The position numbers were made by a program, and so were the translations under genes. A model generated the notes under the pieces. That model saw only the letters and a list, made by a program, of their open reading frames with translations, was not told the origin of the DNA and did no database searches. A stretch of DNA of 64,000 bases, taken from the NCBI GenBank assembly GCA_963921195.1, contig OY992540.1, positions 130,262,671 through 130,326,670 on the forward strand. The letters run 5' to 3'. The stretch comes from Pegoplata infirma. Taxonomy: Eukaryota > Arthropoda > Insecta > Diptera > Anthomyiidae. This document shows, piece after piece, positions 34,095 through 46,289 of the stretch (the stretch's first letter is position 1; every line of letters starts with the position of its first letter).

Positions 34095-34807
34095 TGTAAC
34101 GGTTATTTTTCGTCCCTGGTAAAAATCCGTGAAATTTTAATTCATTTAATTTCTATTATGGTTTTATTGCGTTAAATTGTTCTCACTCTCGTTCTCTCGA
34201 GTGTTTGCCGCATTTTAATAAAAAATCTTTATTCATTCACAATAGATGACACACACACATTAATGCAAACTTAAGGACACTGACAGTAAGTTTAGCGATA
34301 TTTTCCAGTAAAATAACGATTTTTTATAAAAAAATTAGCACCCCTGAACGTAACAATTTTTGTCATTGGTTTGAGCATATTTTCTCCGACAACGGCAACC
34401 CTTTACCGTGCCCGGCTTGGTCTGTATATACTTTCTAGCTGGTAAAAAAAGTCAAAGTCAAAGTTTTTAAGAAATTGGAGCAGTTTTAAATCGGCTTATT
34501 AAAATTATTCAAAATTTAAATATTTATTAAGTGTATCTTAAGACAAATATTTATATAAGATATTATTATAATATGTATGACCTATATTTAGCACTTTTTA
34601 TATTCACATATTGATATTTTAATGTTTAATTTAAAAATTTTCTTAAATACCACTGTGCAAACCTTAACCATTCATGTACAGGAAGTCACTTTTCTGTTTT
34701 GTAATCAAAGTTCTGAACATTTGAACCCAACAAAATGTAAAAGGGCAGATATGCCAACAATAAAAAAAAACGACTCAAAAAAGCAAACAACAAAAACGTT
34801 ATTATAA
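34095..34807 (+). repeat. Segmental duplication, copy 1 (uninterrupted)
   Basis: This 0.7-kb block contains TCACTCTCGTTCTCTCGAGT, GTGCCCGGCTTGGTCTGTAT and GAACATTTGAACCCAACAAA. The same order is found in 34978-38820, where two foldbacks interrupt it. Copy 1 therefore shows both empty sites: ..TTATAAAAAAATTAGCACC.. and ..ACCACTGTGCAAACC... No coding frame is convincing. Confidence 0.85.
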
Positions 34808-34977
34808 GTAAAGAGTATAGAAATATGACCTCGAGCTTTAATAATTTTACTCAAAGTTAAAAAATAAATCTATATGACCGCTTAAAAGCAGTCATATTCA
34901 ATGGAATATGCCAAATATTTATTAAGTCTCGGAATAAACAGGATAATCTATGGCAAGTAATTTTTCATATGATTTGA
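34808..34977. other. Spacer between the duplicated blocks
   Basis: Contains an ATATGACCTCGAGCT word also seen near 5180 and 6265, and a TATGACCGCTTAAAAGCAGT inverted motif. No gene. Confidence 0.4.
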
Positions 34978-35203
34978 CAGTAAAAACCTGTGAAATTTTA
35001 ATTCATTTAATTTCCATTACGATTTTATTGCGTTAAATTTATCTCTCTCTCGTTCTCTCGAGTGTTTGCCGCATTTAAATAAAAAAAAAATATTAATGTT
35101 TTTCATTCACAATAGATGACACACACACGTTGATGCAAACTTAATGACACTGCCAGTGAAATTAGCGATATTTTCCAGTAAAATTACACTTTGTTATAAA
35201 TAA

Positions 35204-36405
35204 CACTGCGCAACACTAAAAAATAAACAAGAGTTACGACCATCATTTCGATACATTTCGGACATGCTGATTCGAATTGCATACTCCATTTTTCGATGTA
35301 TGGTACAGTTTTCTTGCAAAATGTCGTTAAATATTTGCTGATTTCGAGCCAGTTTTTCAACAAAAAAATTTGCAAAGTTAACTATTTTTAAATTGTATGG
35401 CATGGAAAAAAAGATGTGACTTGTAGCAATATTTCTTATACAAATTTGGTTTAAGGCTTTTCATCTTAAGCCCTCAAATTCGCGAATTTCTTAATTTTTT
35501 GAGGTTTTCGCGAAATTAACCGCCAAGTTGGTCTTTGATAAAAAACTTGCTTTTAGTGAATCAAAAAGGCATCCCTAACAATACGAATAGTGGAAAACAG
35601 CTATGTTATATGGACCATCATGATGAAAATCGCACAAAACCGTTTTTTTGTATATGCCAGCATCACTTCACGAGATGATTTAAGACTCCATCTTTTAGTA
35701 TATAATGTGGAAACCTTAAACAATTAACTGACCAAAAATTTGGCCAAAAAAGTTTTCATTTGCAAAAGACTAACAAAAACTATTATTTTAGTGTTAACCC
35801 CACAATAATTATAGTTTTTGTTAGGATAACTTTTGCAAATGGAAACTTTTTTGGCCAAATTTTTGGTCAGTTAATTGTTTCAGGTTCCCACATTATATAC
35901 TAAAAGATGGAATCTTAAATCATCTCGTAAAGTGATGCTGCCATATTCCAAAAAACGGGTTTTTGCGATTTTCATCATGATGGTCCATATAACATAGCTG
36001 CTTTTTGTCCACTATTTGTATTGTTAGGGATACCTTTTTGATTCACTAAAAGCAAGTTTTTAATCAAAGACCAACTTGGCGGTTAATTTCGCAAAAACCT
36101 CAAAAAATGAAGATATTCGCGAAGGGCTTAAGATGAAAAGCTTTAAACCAAATTTGCATTAGAAATATTGCTACAAGTCATATCTTTTTTTTCCACGCCA
36201 TACAATTTAAAAATCATTAACTTTGGAAATTTTTTTGTTGAAAAACTGGCTTGAAATCAGCAAATCTTTAACGACATTTTGCAAGAAAACTGTACCATAC
36301 ATCGAAAAATGGAGTACGCCATTCGAATCAGCATGTCTCAAATATATGGAAACGTTGGTCACACCTCTTGTTTTCTAAAATAGTGGTCAGTTTTGTCACG
36401 CTGTG
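35204..36405. mobile_element. Foldback element (1202 bp), TAA duplication
   Basis: Ends CACTGCGCAACA and GTCACGCTGTG, flanked by TAA; copy 1 of the surrounding duplication shows the empty site. Arms of nearly 600 bp pair almost throughout (for example ACTAAAAGCAAGTTTTTAAT-type phrases), with a loop near 35790. The minus-strand frames at 35184-35403 are arm by-products. The TWA target suggests PIF/Harbinger-type mobilisation. Confidence 0.85.
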
Positions 36406-36774
36406 TAATTAGCACCGCTGAACATAACAAATTTTGTCATTGGTTTTAGACTATTTTCTCTGACAATTGCAACCGTTTACCGTGCCCGGCTTGGTCTGTT
36501 CATACTTTCTAGCTGGTAAAAAAAATTAAAGTCTTATTGCGCATCGTTTTGTTGCTTGCTCGTCACGGTAGACTTTTATAAAAAATTTAAGCAGTTTTAA
36601 ATCGGCTTATTAAAACTATTTTCAATTTAAATATTTATTAAGTATATACTAGTATATCTTAAGAGATTATAGTATTATAATATTTTTGACCTACATGTAT
36701 TTATAACTTTTATATTCACATATTAATATTTTTAATGTTTAATTTAAAAAAAATTCTTAAATACCACTGTGCAA

Positions 36775-38627
36775 TAGGGCGTCCCAAAAAAAACCTTTAT
36801 TCGATTTTCTTGGGTGCTCAAGCATAATTTGAAAGCTTATAGGGTAAAGTATTTTTGAGATTTTTTTCAGATTTTTCGGAAAAGTTTTTAAGGTCGCGCA
36901 AAGCGATTATGTGCTTAAAATCGGCTTTGACGACCGTTTTTTTAACTTTCTTTATAAGTTCGCCAATAAACACGATATTCTTTACTATTGAGTTAACATT
37001 TTTAAAGAAAAATGTCCAAACTTTATTTTTGTGTTCATAAATTAAACGTTTTGGCTATGCTTTTGCTCGTTTGGGTACCCTACATAAGGTTTTTTCGTAA
37101 ATTTTCCACAAATTTTGAAAGTAACGTTTTGTAACTTTTAAAATTTCTATGAAAGTCAAAAAAAGTAACAATGCAGTTTGAAAGATCAAATAATTCTAAA
37201 TAATTTTGAAAAAATAATTTTTGAATTTGCTCTTACCGTTCCAGAGTAATACCATTTTAAAGATTTCTATACATTGTACAAAACTAATAGTAAAATAATA
37301 AACTTCTTATAAAGACCTGAAAAATTCGAGTTTTGGTCAGTAACAGAAATGTAAGAAGTTGGATCCTTAAGATTTTTTTATGCTGAACACAAAACGGCTT
37401 TTATCAACTCCCTAACAAGTCACGTTTAATGGTAATTTAGGATAGTAGGTCAAAGTGTCCGTCTGTCCGGCTGTATAAGACACGATGGAGTCAAAAATAA
37501 AAGAGATAGACTCCTGATGTTAGGCACGAATATGTCTCATGGTCATAGGAAGGTTATCTTCACAAATGGGAAAATCGGTCAAGGGGGAAAAAAGTTGCCC
37601 CTTGAAGAATCAACAAATAACGTATTTTTTTACATTATATTTTGTATTTTTGTTAAAAAAATAAAACTTTTTTGTAAAAGAAGATATATAAAGTCATGTA
37701 CCTGCGCCTAGGAAATAAGAAAATGCTTATTTTCGGCCCGCCCCATTTTGTGGGCGCGGATTTATTCAAATAATGATGAAAATTTGATTACTTCAGTGGA
37801 AAAAGCACAATGAATGTATTGGTAATATTTATCGCGATTGGGAAGGTCTCCCCTTACGGCCGCCGCTTGGGACCACTAAGACTGCCTTGTCAAAAAACAT
37901 TTTTATAAATATTTTTTTTATTTTTTTTACATATTGCAGGGCATAAAATATTCTGCACAACCGAATTTAACACTCTTGTTTGTTATTTCTGAAAGCTGCA
38001 TCTCATAGTCCCGGTATTCAGCTTTTAAACCCATCACATATAGCCTAGTTACAAGTTTTTAACCTAAGATATTAAATAGTGGAAGACAATATCTTTTTTA
38101 AATTCAATATTTTATATTATTATTAGTTTGATACAATGGGTTGAAAGATTTAAAATGGTATTACTTTGGAACGGTAAGAGCGAATTCAAAAATTATTGTT
38201 GCTAAATTATAAAGAATTAATTTATCTTTCAAACTACATTATTACTTTTTTTGACTTTCATAGAAATATTAAAAGTTACAAATCGTTATTTTCAAAATTT
38301 ATGGAAAATTTACGAAAAAATCTAATGTAGGGTACCAAATGAGCAAAAGAGTTGCCAAAACTTATAGTTTATGCACACAAAAATAAAGTTTGGACATTTT
38401 TCTTTAAAAATATTTCCTCAGGAGTGAAGAAACTCGTAGTTATTGACGATTTTATAAATAAAGTTAAAAAAACGGTCGGCAAAGCCGATTTTCAGCAAAA
38501 AATCGATTTGCGCGACCTTAAAACCTGTTCCGAAAAATCTGAAAAAAATCTCAAAAATACTTTACCCTATAAGCTTTCAAATTATGCTTGAGCCCGGACA
38601 ACTTTTTTTTTTTTTTGGGACACCCTA
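36775..38627. mobile_element. Foldback element (1853 bp), CTGTGCAA duplication
   Basis: Ends TAGGGCGTCCC and GGGACACCCTA, with exact CTGTGCAA at 36767-36774 and 38628-38635. Copy 1 of the duplication has a single CTGTGCAA, confirming the insertion. Arms of about 0.55 kb share CATAATTTGAAAGCTTATAG and AAGGTCGCGCAAA. The loop contains a truncated type C mini-me. The 8-bp duplication suggests hAT-type mobilisation of a palindromic element. Confidence 0.9.
37440..37985 (+). mobile_element. Mini-me-like type C, 5'-truncated, inside foldback
   Basis: GTCCGTCTGTCCGGCTGTAT, then GGGGGAAAAAAGTTGCCCCT, GCCCGCCCCATTTTGTGGGC and CTGCACAACCGAATTTAACA with CTCTTGTTTG. The usual TATACCC start is missing. 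Confidence 0.75.
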
Positions 38628-38829
38628 CTGTGCAAACCTTAACCATTCATGTATAGGAAGTCACTTTTGTGTTTTGTAATCAAAATTCTTGTTTTTTGTT
38701 TTGTAAGTGATGACTTAGAATTCTGAACATTTGAACCCAACAAACTTTAAAAGGGCAGATATGGCAACAATACAAAAAAAAAAACGACACTAAAAAGCAA
38801 ACAACAATAACGTTAACGTTAACGCATAA

Positions 38830-39310
38830 CGTAATACAATTGATTTTTTTTATTATTTTTATTTTTTTAAAAAGTTTTTAATACTTTTTATGAATTTTTA
38901 AAATTATTTTTTTTTTGTTTATAATTTAAAAGATGTTTCATATTTTATTACTTTTATTTTTTGTTATAAGCACTAATTTTAAACACTAATATTAAGATTG
39001 CTATTTTTTTTTTTTAAGAATTTATATTATTTTTTTTTTTATAAATAATAATGTTGAACACTTTTGTTATTTTTGTTTTAATCACTATTTTTGTTATTTT
39101 ATTTATATTTATTTTGTTTATTTAATTTTCTAAACTTTTCTAAATTTTTTTTATATATTTTTTATAAACTTTAGTTTTTTTTTTTATTTCAATTTAATTA
39201 TTAATTCTTCTTGCTTTTTTTTATATCAATATTTAATAATATATATAAAGTTTTTCTGTTAAGTGTTTTTTTTTTTGCTATATTTTTTTTTATTACGAAT
39301 ACTATTTAAA
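38830..39310. other. AT-only low-complexity tract
   Basis: Almost pure A/T with long T-runs. No gene or repeat family recognised. Confidence 0.6.
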
Positions 39311-40136
39311 AAAAAATCCTTAACTTGACGCCGCCGTGGCGTCTGATACACGTAACACGTAACACCGCAATGAAGCAAAAGTTTTTGGTGCCGAAAACAT
39401 ACAGCAGCAAACAAAACACTTTAATACAAAAGAAAAACAAAAACATACTACAAAAACAACAACAGTTACAAAAACAAAAAGAAAATCCCCAATAAAAACG
39501 AAAACACACACACAGTATACACAACAGAATCAGAAAAACTGAAACAAAAACTACAAAAAAGCAGAAAATTCATGGCAAAATATTGAAAACTAAAAAAAAA
39601 AAAAACACCAACAATACTGTAAATAAAGAAAAAACATGCGAAAAGCATGTCATTATATGACTTTTAGAAAATAAACAGCACGTGTTAAATACAAAAACAA
39701 CACTATTGCTCTTATTGTTATGTTTCTTTTTAATCTCTTTATAACTCTCCCAATCTAAACTCTCTCGCTCACTTTTATGCCCAGAAAAGTTTAGGTGAAT
39801 TTGTTTATATATCCCTCTCTCAAACTTTCTCTCAAGAAAGTTTTCATCACTGTGTTGAATATTGTCTGTTCATTCGCAATTTTCTTTATTTTGTTTTTAT
39901 TCATTTTCGTTTTATTTATATTTTTCGTTTCATATTTTGGTATGTTTGATTTTTTGCATATAAGACATTTCACAGCAATTGTTTCGATAAAGAAAATTAA
40001 AGAACTTACAGAAAAGCCTCTGAGCTTTTTTTAGCCTAAAGAAAAGCAATCAAGTAAAAAAAGTTTAATATGCGGATTATACGGGAAGTTTACATAGTGA
40101 TTCGATGAGGAAATGTCTCGAGGTTCTGATACATCA
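39311..40136. other. Possible unique DNA: CAA-rich then CTCTC-rich
   Basis: Unlike the rest of the window this stretch matches no repeat here. It starts with a GC patch (GACGCCGCCGTGGCGTC), continues as CAAAAACAACAACAGTTACA-type sequence, then has CTCTCTCGCTCAC and CCCTCTCTCAAACTTTCTCT. CAA-rich leaders and GAGA-type CTCTC clusters occur near fly promoters, but I see no start site or coding exon. Frames at 39306-39524 are simply the reverse of CAA repeats. Confidence 0.3.
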
Positions 40137-40138
40137 TA

Positions 40139-40363
40139 CACTCAAAAAAAAAAAAAAAAAAAACTTGTAAAGTTACCAAAAAATCTCGTGATTTTACGAG
40201 GCTATTCTCGTAAAATAGGAGGTAGGTAAAATTCTCGTAAAATTACGCGGATTTCCTCGTAATTTTGAATGCGCCAAAAAATTGGTAAAATAACCAATTT
40301 TATTGGTAAAAATATTGTTTTACAACCGGAAAAATAAAAAAAAAAAAATGGTAAACTTACAAG
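40139..40363. mobile_element. CACTCAAAA-type MITE, left part
   Basis: Follows TA, starts CACTCAAAAAAA, and has CTTGTAAAGTTACC and CTCGTAAAATTAC words related to the element at 55980-56428. The right end is cut off by the type B mini-me. Confidence 0.6.
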
Positions 40364-43325
40364 AAACAAGTAAGAAAATTATAGTCGGTCTAAACCGACC
40401 ATATAATACCCTACACCAGAGTTTCCCGGGAAATGGGTTACAATTTCAAACATGGACCGATTAGATCTGTATTTTGTCAACTCTTTAATAAGTGTAAAAA
40501 ACACTCACAACGCAAATTTGAGTGAAATAGATTTCTTTTTGTTGATAATAAACCGCTTTAACTGACTATCGGGCTAAACTTTCACATGGGGCCTAAGTCC
40601 AAAAATGGTTCGATGATAATCAGATTTAATTAGGTTATTAAAGTACATGTTTAACATACACAAACAGAATTTTAATTAAATATTTTTTAATTTTCATGAA
40701 ATTCGAGAGATTTATGTGAAAATCGGGAAGGTGGTTTGTATGGGGGCTACAAGAAGAACTGGTCCGATTTCTTTAAAAATCGGAATGGTAATTTGTGTAG
40801 ATGAAAACTCCCTGCCGAATTTCGAAACGATAAATATTATAATACGGTTATTAGAGTCATTTGAGTCAAAACTAAAGGGGACCGTTGTATGGGGGCTAGG
40901 TCTAAATATGGACCGATTTTTTACAATTTCAATAGGCTTCGTCCTTGGGCCAAAAGAAGCTTAAGTTTAAAATTTCAAGTCATTTGATTAAAAATGATAA
41001 AAACCTGTATCGTGTTTACACCGTTTACATGGACAGACGGACAGACGAACGGACATCGCTAAATCGACTCAAAGAGTGATTCTGAGTTGATCGGTATACA
41101 CTCAAAAAAAAAAAAAAAACTGTAAAGTTAGCAAAAAATTTAGTTAAATTTAACTAAAAAAGCACCTGATTTTGGGCCTACTAAATTTTTAGTTAATTTA
41201 ACTAAAAATATTTTGCTAACTTTTCGTAGAATGAATGTAGCAAAAAAAACCGTAACTTTAACTAAAAATTTAGCTGAAATTTCGTAACGTTTTTATGTAC
41301 ATCAAGAAATCTTTTTTAAATTTCAACTCAGTGAAACTGAAATAAATGTTATAAAAAACCGGCAGTTTTTGGAATTAAGAAAAACTGTAAATGCAGTTGT
41401 GTAAACAAGACCTTGAACCATCACTGAGCAATGTTTAAGGATTACCCCACTTTATCCGTAAAAGTTACAGAGGGTTAAAGTTGAAAAATCGATAAAAATG
41501 GCTTGAAATAATCCATAGTTTTTACATTATTTCGCTTTTTTTTTTAAGTTCTCCTTATATTTCAATCTTTTCCGGCATAACACAAAGTCAGTACATATAA
41601 GAGATTATTTTAATGTTGGTTTGATAGATGCTTCATCGCTTGGTAAGAAGTTATAAGACGGTTAAATTTTGAAACCAAAAATTAAGAGTTTTTAAATTTT
41701 CGAGGTTTTTTGAATAGGGATTTCGGCCCCCTCTATAAAATGAAAAAAGTTGAACTAGAGTTGGTAGCTGTTGTAATTCTTAACATTTTGGAAATAATCC
41801 CGTTAATGTGCCACGAATAGTTAAGGAGTTTCAGCAGATCAAAGTTCGCAAGATAAAACGTAATTTTTTTAAAATACCAGTTTTTCGCGAGGCACATTCG
41901 CGGTTTCATTCGAAATTTGGTGGACTCTTGCGTAAACCGAGTTTTTTGTGAGTTTACATAAAAAAATCACTGGCGGGTTTATAAAAAATAAATTGCAAAA
42001 ATTTTATGGCATTTTTGAAAATTGTGCGAAATTTGCAAATCTGTTTCCTATTTTTTTAGTAGCAATTAATGCATCATGTTCATTTTAATACACCAAAAGA
42101 CGTGCCTTAACGAGTAGAACTGATTTGCTTTTTGACTTTTTACTTTAAGCCATTCTGAGCGGAAAGCGCGATGATTTTATCTAAACCTGTTTTGATCTGG
42201 CACATCCAAGGCTTTACACGAAATCGGATGAAATTTTTTTTAAATGAAAGCTCACTTGATGTGTCATCATAAAATCACAGGCGGGTTAAAAAATTTTGAT
42301 GATTATAGATTTTTTGGACCATATTAAATTTTCTTGTTATAAAAAAGCATCACCGATTTTTTTTTAACTACTGGTACAATGATACGATTTTCCGTGATTT
42401 TCTTCAGTAATACCAACGCGTATTGCCTAAATATGTTATAAAAAATTGTGAAACTTTTCTTTTACCGCGAATTAATCGCGATTTTAGGTACTTAGATATT
42501 TTTTTTTAAATCGTTTGGTCATTAAAGGGTTAAATTTATATCATATATTTTAGAAGAAATGATATATCCTGGCATGTTTTAATAACGCATGCAACAAATG
42601 TGTAGAAAATAAAATCTTTAAAATATTTTTAAGATTTTTAAAACCGCTAAATCTTAAAACCGCCATAACTTTTGACCCCCTTGCGCGATTTAATTGACGC
42701 GAACGAATTTCTTATTCTTAAATAGCATCTAATATTTATGCCAACTTTCATCGATGTGCCATCAAAACAAAAATCACATCTTTTTTAACTCAAAATTTAA
42801 GTCTAAAACGGAACTCCTCACATACATTAACAAAAAAAATTAGTTGAATTCAGCTAAACTTTTTGTTACTTTTCGTAAACTAAAATTTCCAAAATATTTT
42901 GTAAAAAATTGTAAGTTTATTTTTTCTGTTTTTTCATCAGCTTAAGTAGAACTTATGAGATTTGCATAGGAGGCTACACAGAAATTTCACTTAACAAATT
43001 TGTTACGAAAAATCAGCAAATTAATTAGTAAAAATTCGTAAACTCAGTTTTGAAGTCAACAAAAAAAATTAATTCAAAATTTGTTCAAAACTAGTATTTT
43101 CGTAAATTGAACTTTACTAAAAAAAGTAGTTAAAACGCTGATTTTAACTAAAAATTTGCTAAAAAGCCAGTAAACTTGAGTTAACAAAAAAAATTTGTTA
43201 ACTTTACAGTTTTATTTTTTTGAGTGTACTTAAAAGTTGGTCTAGTATCAATATTTCGGGTAGTTACAAACATCAGCACAAACTCATTATACCCTGTACC
43301 ACAGTGTGGTGTAGGGTATAAAAAT
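40364..43325 (-). mobile_element. Mini-me/DINE-1-like type B, split by 2.1-kb MITE
   Basis: On the minus strand it begins TATACCCTACACCACACTGT and ends with a GTCGGTTTAGACCGAC hairpin, then TTTTCTTACTTGTTT. It has a GTTCGTCTGTCCGTCTGTCC tract. The same family sits at 956-2441. The frame 40716-40964 is a by-product of this non-coding repeat. Confidence 0.8.
41099..43226. mobile_element. CACTCAAAA-type MITE (2128 bp), TA duplication
   Basis: CACTCAAAAAAA..ACTGTAAAGTTAGC and the inverse GTTAACTTTACAGT..TTTTTTGAGTG are flanked by TA; type B copy 1 shows the uninterrupted TATACTTAAAAGT-like site. Subterminal TTTAGTTAAATTTAACTAA words are common. The 1.5-kb centre is unrelated AT-rich sequence with two CAC(A/T)GGCGGGTT phrases and no protein. 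Confidence 0.8.
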
Positions 43326-44148
43326 GATAAATATGAGGCATTCCACACCAAATGTCCCGCTACAGAAAAACATGTGTCCCGTAAATTTCTGAACAGGTTA
43401 ATTGGATAGCCCTATATGAAACTAAGAAAATTGCGTTTTTGGTTTTTCAAGTTTTCAAAAACTGGGCTTAGGAGGCGTGGTCAAATATTGGAAAAATGGT
43501 ACAATTTGTGCCAAGTTGCCTTGAATAAATATAATAAATAAATATATGTCAAAAATGTACATTCTTATATAGTTTTGTATGGGCTATCGAATAATTTTTT
43601 TTTTTTGGAAAATTTTCAGAACCCGTTCTGAAATTTTCCATTTTTAAAAAAGTCAATTTATCAAAAATCCGGCCACTTTTGTTTGTTTTTTTTTTATTTT
43701 CTTTTTTTAAAGTTTAGATGTTTGTCCATCCACACAAAAAAATTCAGAAAAACATTTTTCGTTTTTTTCGAGAAAATCGCATTTGAATTTTAAATTTCAT
43801 AACAATTTTGTAATTTGCTTGTATTTTCTTGTATTAACGTTACGAATGAGTAATATTCATGCAATTAATAATACTCATGCGCAACGTTAATACAAGAAAA
43901 TACAAGCAAATTACAAAATTGTTATGAAATTTAAAATTTAAATGCGATTTTCTCGAAAAAAAACGAAAAATGGTTTTCTGAATTTTTTTGTGTGGATGGA
44001 CAAACATCTAAACTTAAAAATAAAAAAAGAAAAAAAAAGTGGCCGGATTTTTGATAAATTGACTTTTTTAAAAAAAGGAAAATTTCAGAACGGGTTCAGA
44101 AAATTTTCCATAAAAAAAAAATTTATTCGATAGCCCATACAAAACTAC

Positions 44149-45212
44149 TAGGGTTTCTAAATTCCCGGACTTTTTCAATTCCCGGGAAATCGTTTTTAAA
44201 AAATCGTATTCCCGGGAATTCCCGGGAATTTTTTAATTAAAACAAATTTTGAACTTTACCATATAAAAATTGTTATATTACAAATTATAGTCGTATTTTC
44301 CAATTTAAAACCATTTTAGATGTATTCTTTTGTAAAATAGTTTTACTAACCTCTAAAATATGCTTAGAATGTTCATAAAATCTATTTTTTGTAGAAATAT
44401 TGGACCTTATCATAGTTCTAGTATTTGCATTGACGTATTTCCACTCCATGCAAAATTGTTCATAATTCGGAAATTCCCGATTTTGCATCAAATGCGGTTT
44501 TAATAACTTTTTGGAAAATTTTTCAAATTTTGACCACGCCAACCATAAGAAAATTATATCTTGAAGATATATTTAATTAAACTTTCGAACTATTAAAATT
44601 AATTGGTTTAAGGCATTCCGGCCAAAATGAGAACACCAATGTACTATATATGGGATAGAACTCGCGGCGGCCACGGTTCGTTACAAAATATTTTTTTTTC
44701 ACGGCCGATAGATATAATGCTTTTCTTCATATATGAAATTTTAAGCTGAAAACCAGGTTTGTTATATATTTTTTAAAATATCGATATTTTTGTTTACGCA
44801 CTATAAAGATTGTTGTTCTGAATATGAAATACTAAATTTTGTAAAGAAGAAATCATTGGAATTTTAGATTAAGAAAACTTTGGCCAATTTGTAACCAACA
44901 TTTGAAGTGAAATTTAGTTTGATTCCGTATTCACGCAATTGATTAAAGAAAAATAATTATTAGGTCGAAATAATATACAAGATGAAGCATATCCTCACTA
45001 GTTTTTCTTTAAAAATTTCAATTCTTTAAAAGTTTTTCATTTTGTCATTTTTATTAAAACATTTAAGATTGTGTTAAAAATGTGTAAAAAAATATATTTT
45101 TATTAAAAAACTAGCGACGAATTCCCGAAATTTCCCGAAGAAAAAATCCCGGGATTTTAAGAAAAATATTTCCCGGGAATTCCCGGGAAATTTTTCCCGA
45201 ATAGAAACCCTA
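44149..45212. mobile_element. hAT element (1064 bp), AAAACTAC duplication
   Basis: Ends TAGGGTTTCTA and TAGAAACCCTA, with exact AAAACTAC at 44141-44148 and 45213-45220. Both subterminal regions repeat TTCCCGGGAA palindromes. A minus-strand frame at 44285-44542 (85 codons) has no recognised motif. The right duplication overlaps the first base of the neighbouring MITE, so this hAT is younger than that MITE. Confidence 0.9.
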
Positions 45213-45219
45213 AAAACTA

Positions 45220-46025
45220 CACTCAAAATAGTAACTCTGTAAAATACTCTGTAAAATGACTGTAATCTCAGTTCAACAGATATTTGACAGAGTTTTCTGT
45301 CAAAATACAGATTTAAAGAAAATACTTTGTATTTTGTTGTGACAAAAAAACAAAGTTTCCTCTGTTATATTACTTTTTACTTTGTAATCTTAATTTTACA
45401 GATAATTAACAGAATTTTCTGCTAAAATACAGATCTAAGCAAAATACTTCGTATTTTTTTATAACCAAAAAAGTTTTCTGTTTTGAATAGTTTTTGTTAC
45501 CAAACATCAAAATTTTTTCTGGATATTTTTTTTTTTTTTTGAGAAAAAGTTGAAAAAGTAGCAAAAAAAGTTATCAAAAATGTTTTTTCAGAAATCGTAT
45601 AAAAATTTTACAAAATAACATGCATTTAACTAAACTCTGTAAATTTACAGAGTTTTTTCTGTAATTTTTTTTTGCATCAAATGCATTTTACAAATATATG
45701 TAAATTTACATAGTTTTCTTTGCTAAATGGTAGTTTATTTAACCAATATTTTACTAGAAACTCTGTAAATTAACAGTATTTTTTTGCCCAAATCATTTTA
45801 CAGAGTTTTATAGTAAAATTACAGAGTTTTCTCTGTAAAAAAGCTTTCATATTTAACCAATATTTTACTATAAACTCTGTAAATTAACAGTTTTTTTCTG
45901 TCAAAATCATTTTACAGAGTTTTTTAGTAAAATTACCAAGAAATGTTGTTAGCTGGAAAAGTATGGTGTACTCTGTTAAATTAGCAGAGTTTTTCTGTAA
46001 TTCAACAGAGTTATTATTTTGAGTG
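45220..46025. mobile_element. CACTCAAAA-type MITE (806 bp), CTCTGTAAA words
   Basis: CACTCAAAATAGTAACTCTG and its inverse CAGAGTTATTATTTTGAGTG are flanked by TA. The interior is built of AACTCTGTAAATTTACAGAG-type words at irregular intervals. Non-coding. Confidence 0.82.
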
Positions 46026-46289
46026 TATATAAGAATGTTAATTTTTGAGATTGTGGTGCATTCCGTTTTAATGTGATAAATATTTAGTCAAGGCAACTCA
46101 CCACAAATTTGATCATATTTCCAATATTTGACCACGCCTTCTAAGCCCAGTTTTTGAAAATTAAAAAAACCAAAAACGCAATTTTCTTAGTTCCTTATAG
46201 GGCTATCCAAACAACCTATTCAGAAATTTACGGGACACATGTTTTTCTGTAGCGGGACATTTGGTGTGGAATGCCTCATATATCCAATT

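Larger units (their letters stand above)
34978..38820 (+). repeat. Segmental duplication, copy 2 (invaded twice)
   Basis: Matches copy 1 from GTAAAAACCTGTGAAATTTT to GCAAACAACAATAACGTTA once two insertions (35204-36405 and 36775-38627) are removed. It has modest substitutions and a few small indels against copy 1, so the duplication predates both insertions or was followed by them. Confidence 0.85.
43331..46282. mobile_element. Foldback 'F', complete outline with insertions
   Basis: ATATGAGGCATTCCACACCA at the left and its inverse at the right (46262-46282) bound outer arms sharing ACATGTGTCCCGTAAATTTC and AGCCCAGTTTTTG. An inner palindrome at about 43690-44030, centred near 43862, pairs GTATTAACGTT..GAATGAGTA with its inverse. 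A hAT and a MITE lie between the inner palindrome and the right outer arm. A partial sister is at 25025-25985. Confidence 0.8.

Noticed and set aside
39306..39648. Cys/Phe-rich minus-strand frames
   Set aside because: Reverse translation of CAA/ACA repeats; no signal or domain.
40716..40964. 82-codon plus-strand frame with ordinary-looking composition
   Set aside because: Its DNA is the inverse of the non-coding type B mini-me interior also present at about 1930-2170.
44285..44542. 85-codon frame as a hAT transposase piece
   Set aside because: It sits in a hAT element, but I see no BED finger, catalytic or dimerisation motif; left unassigned.
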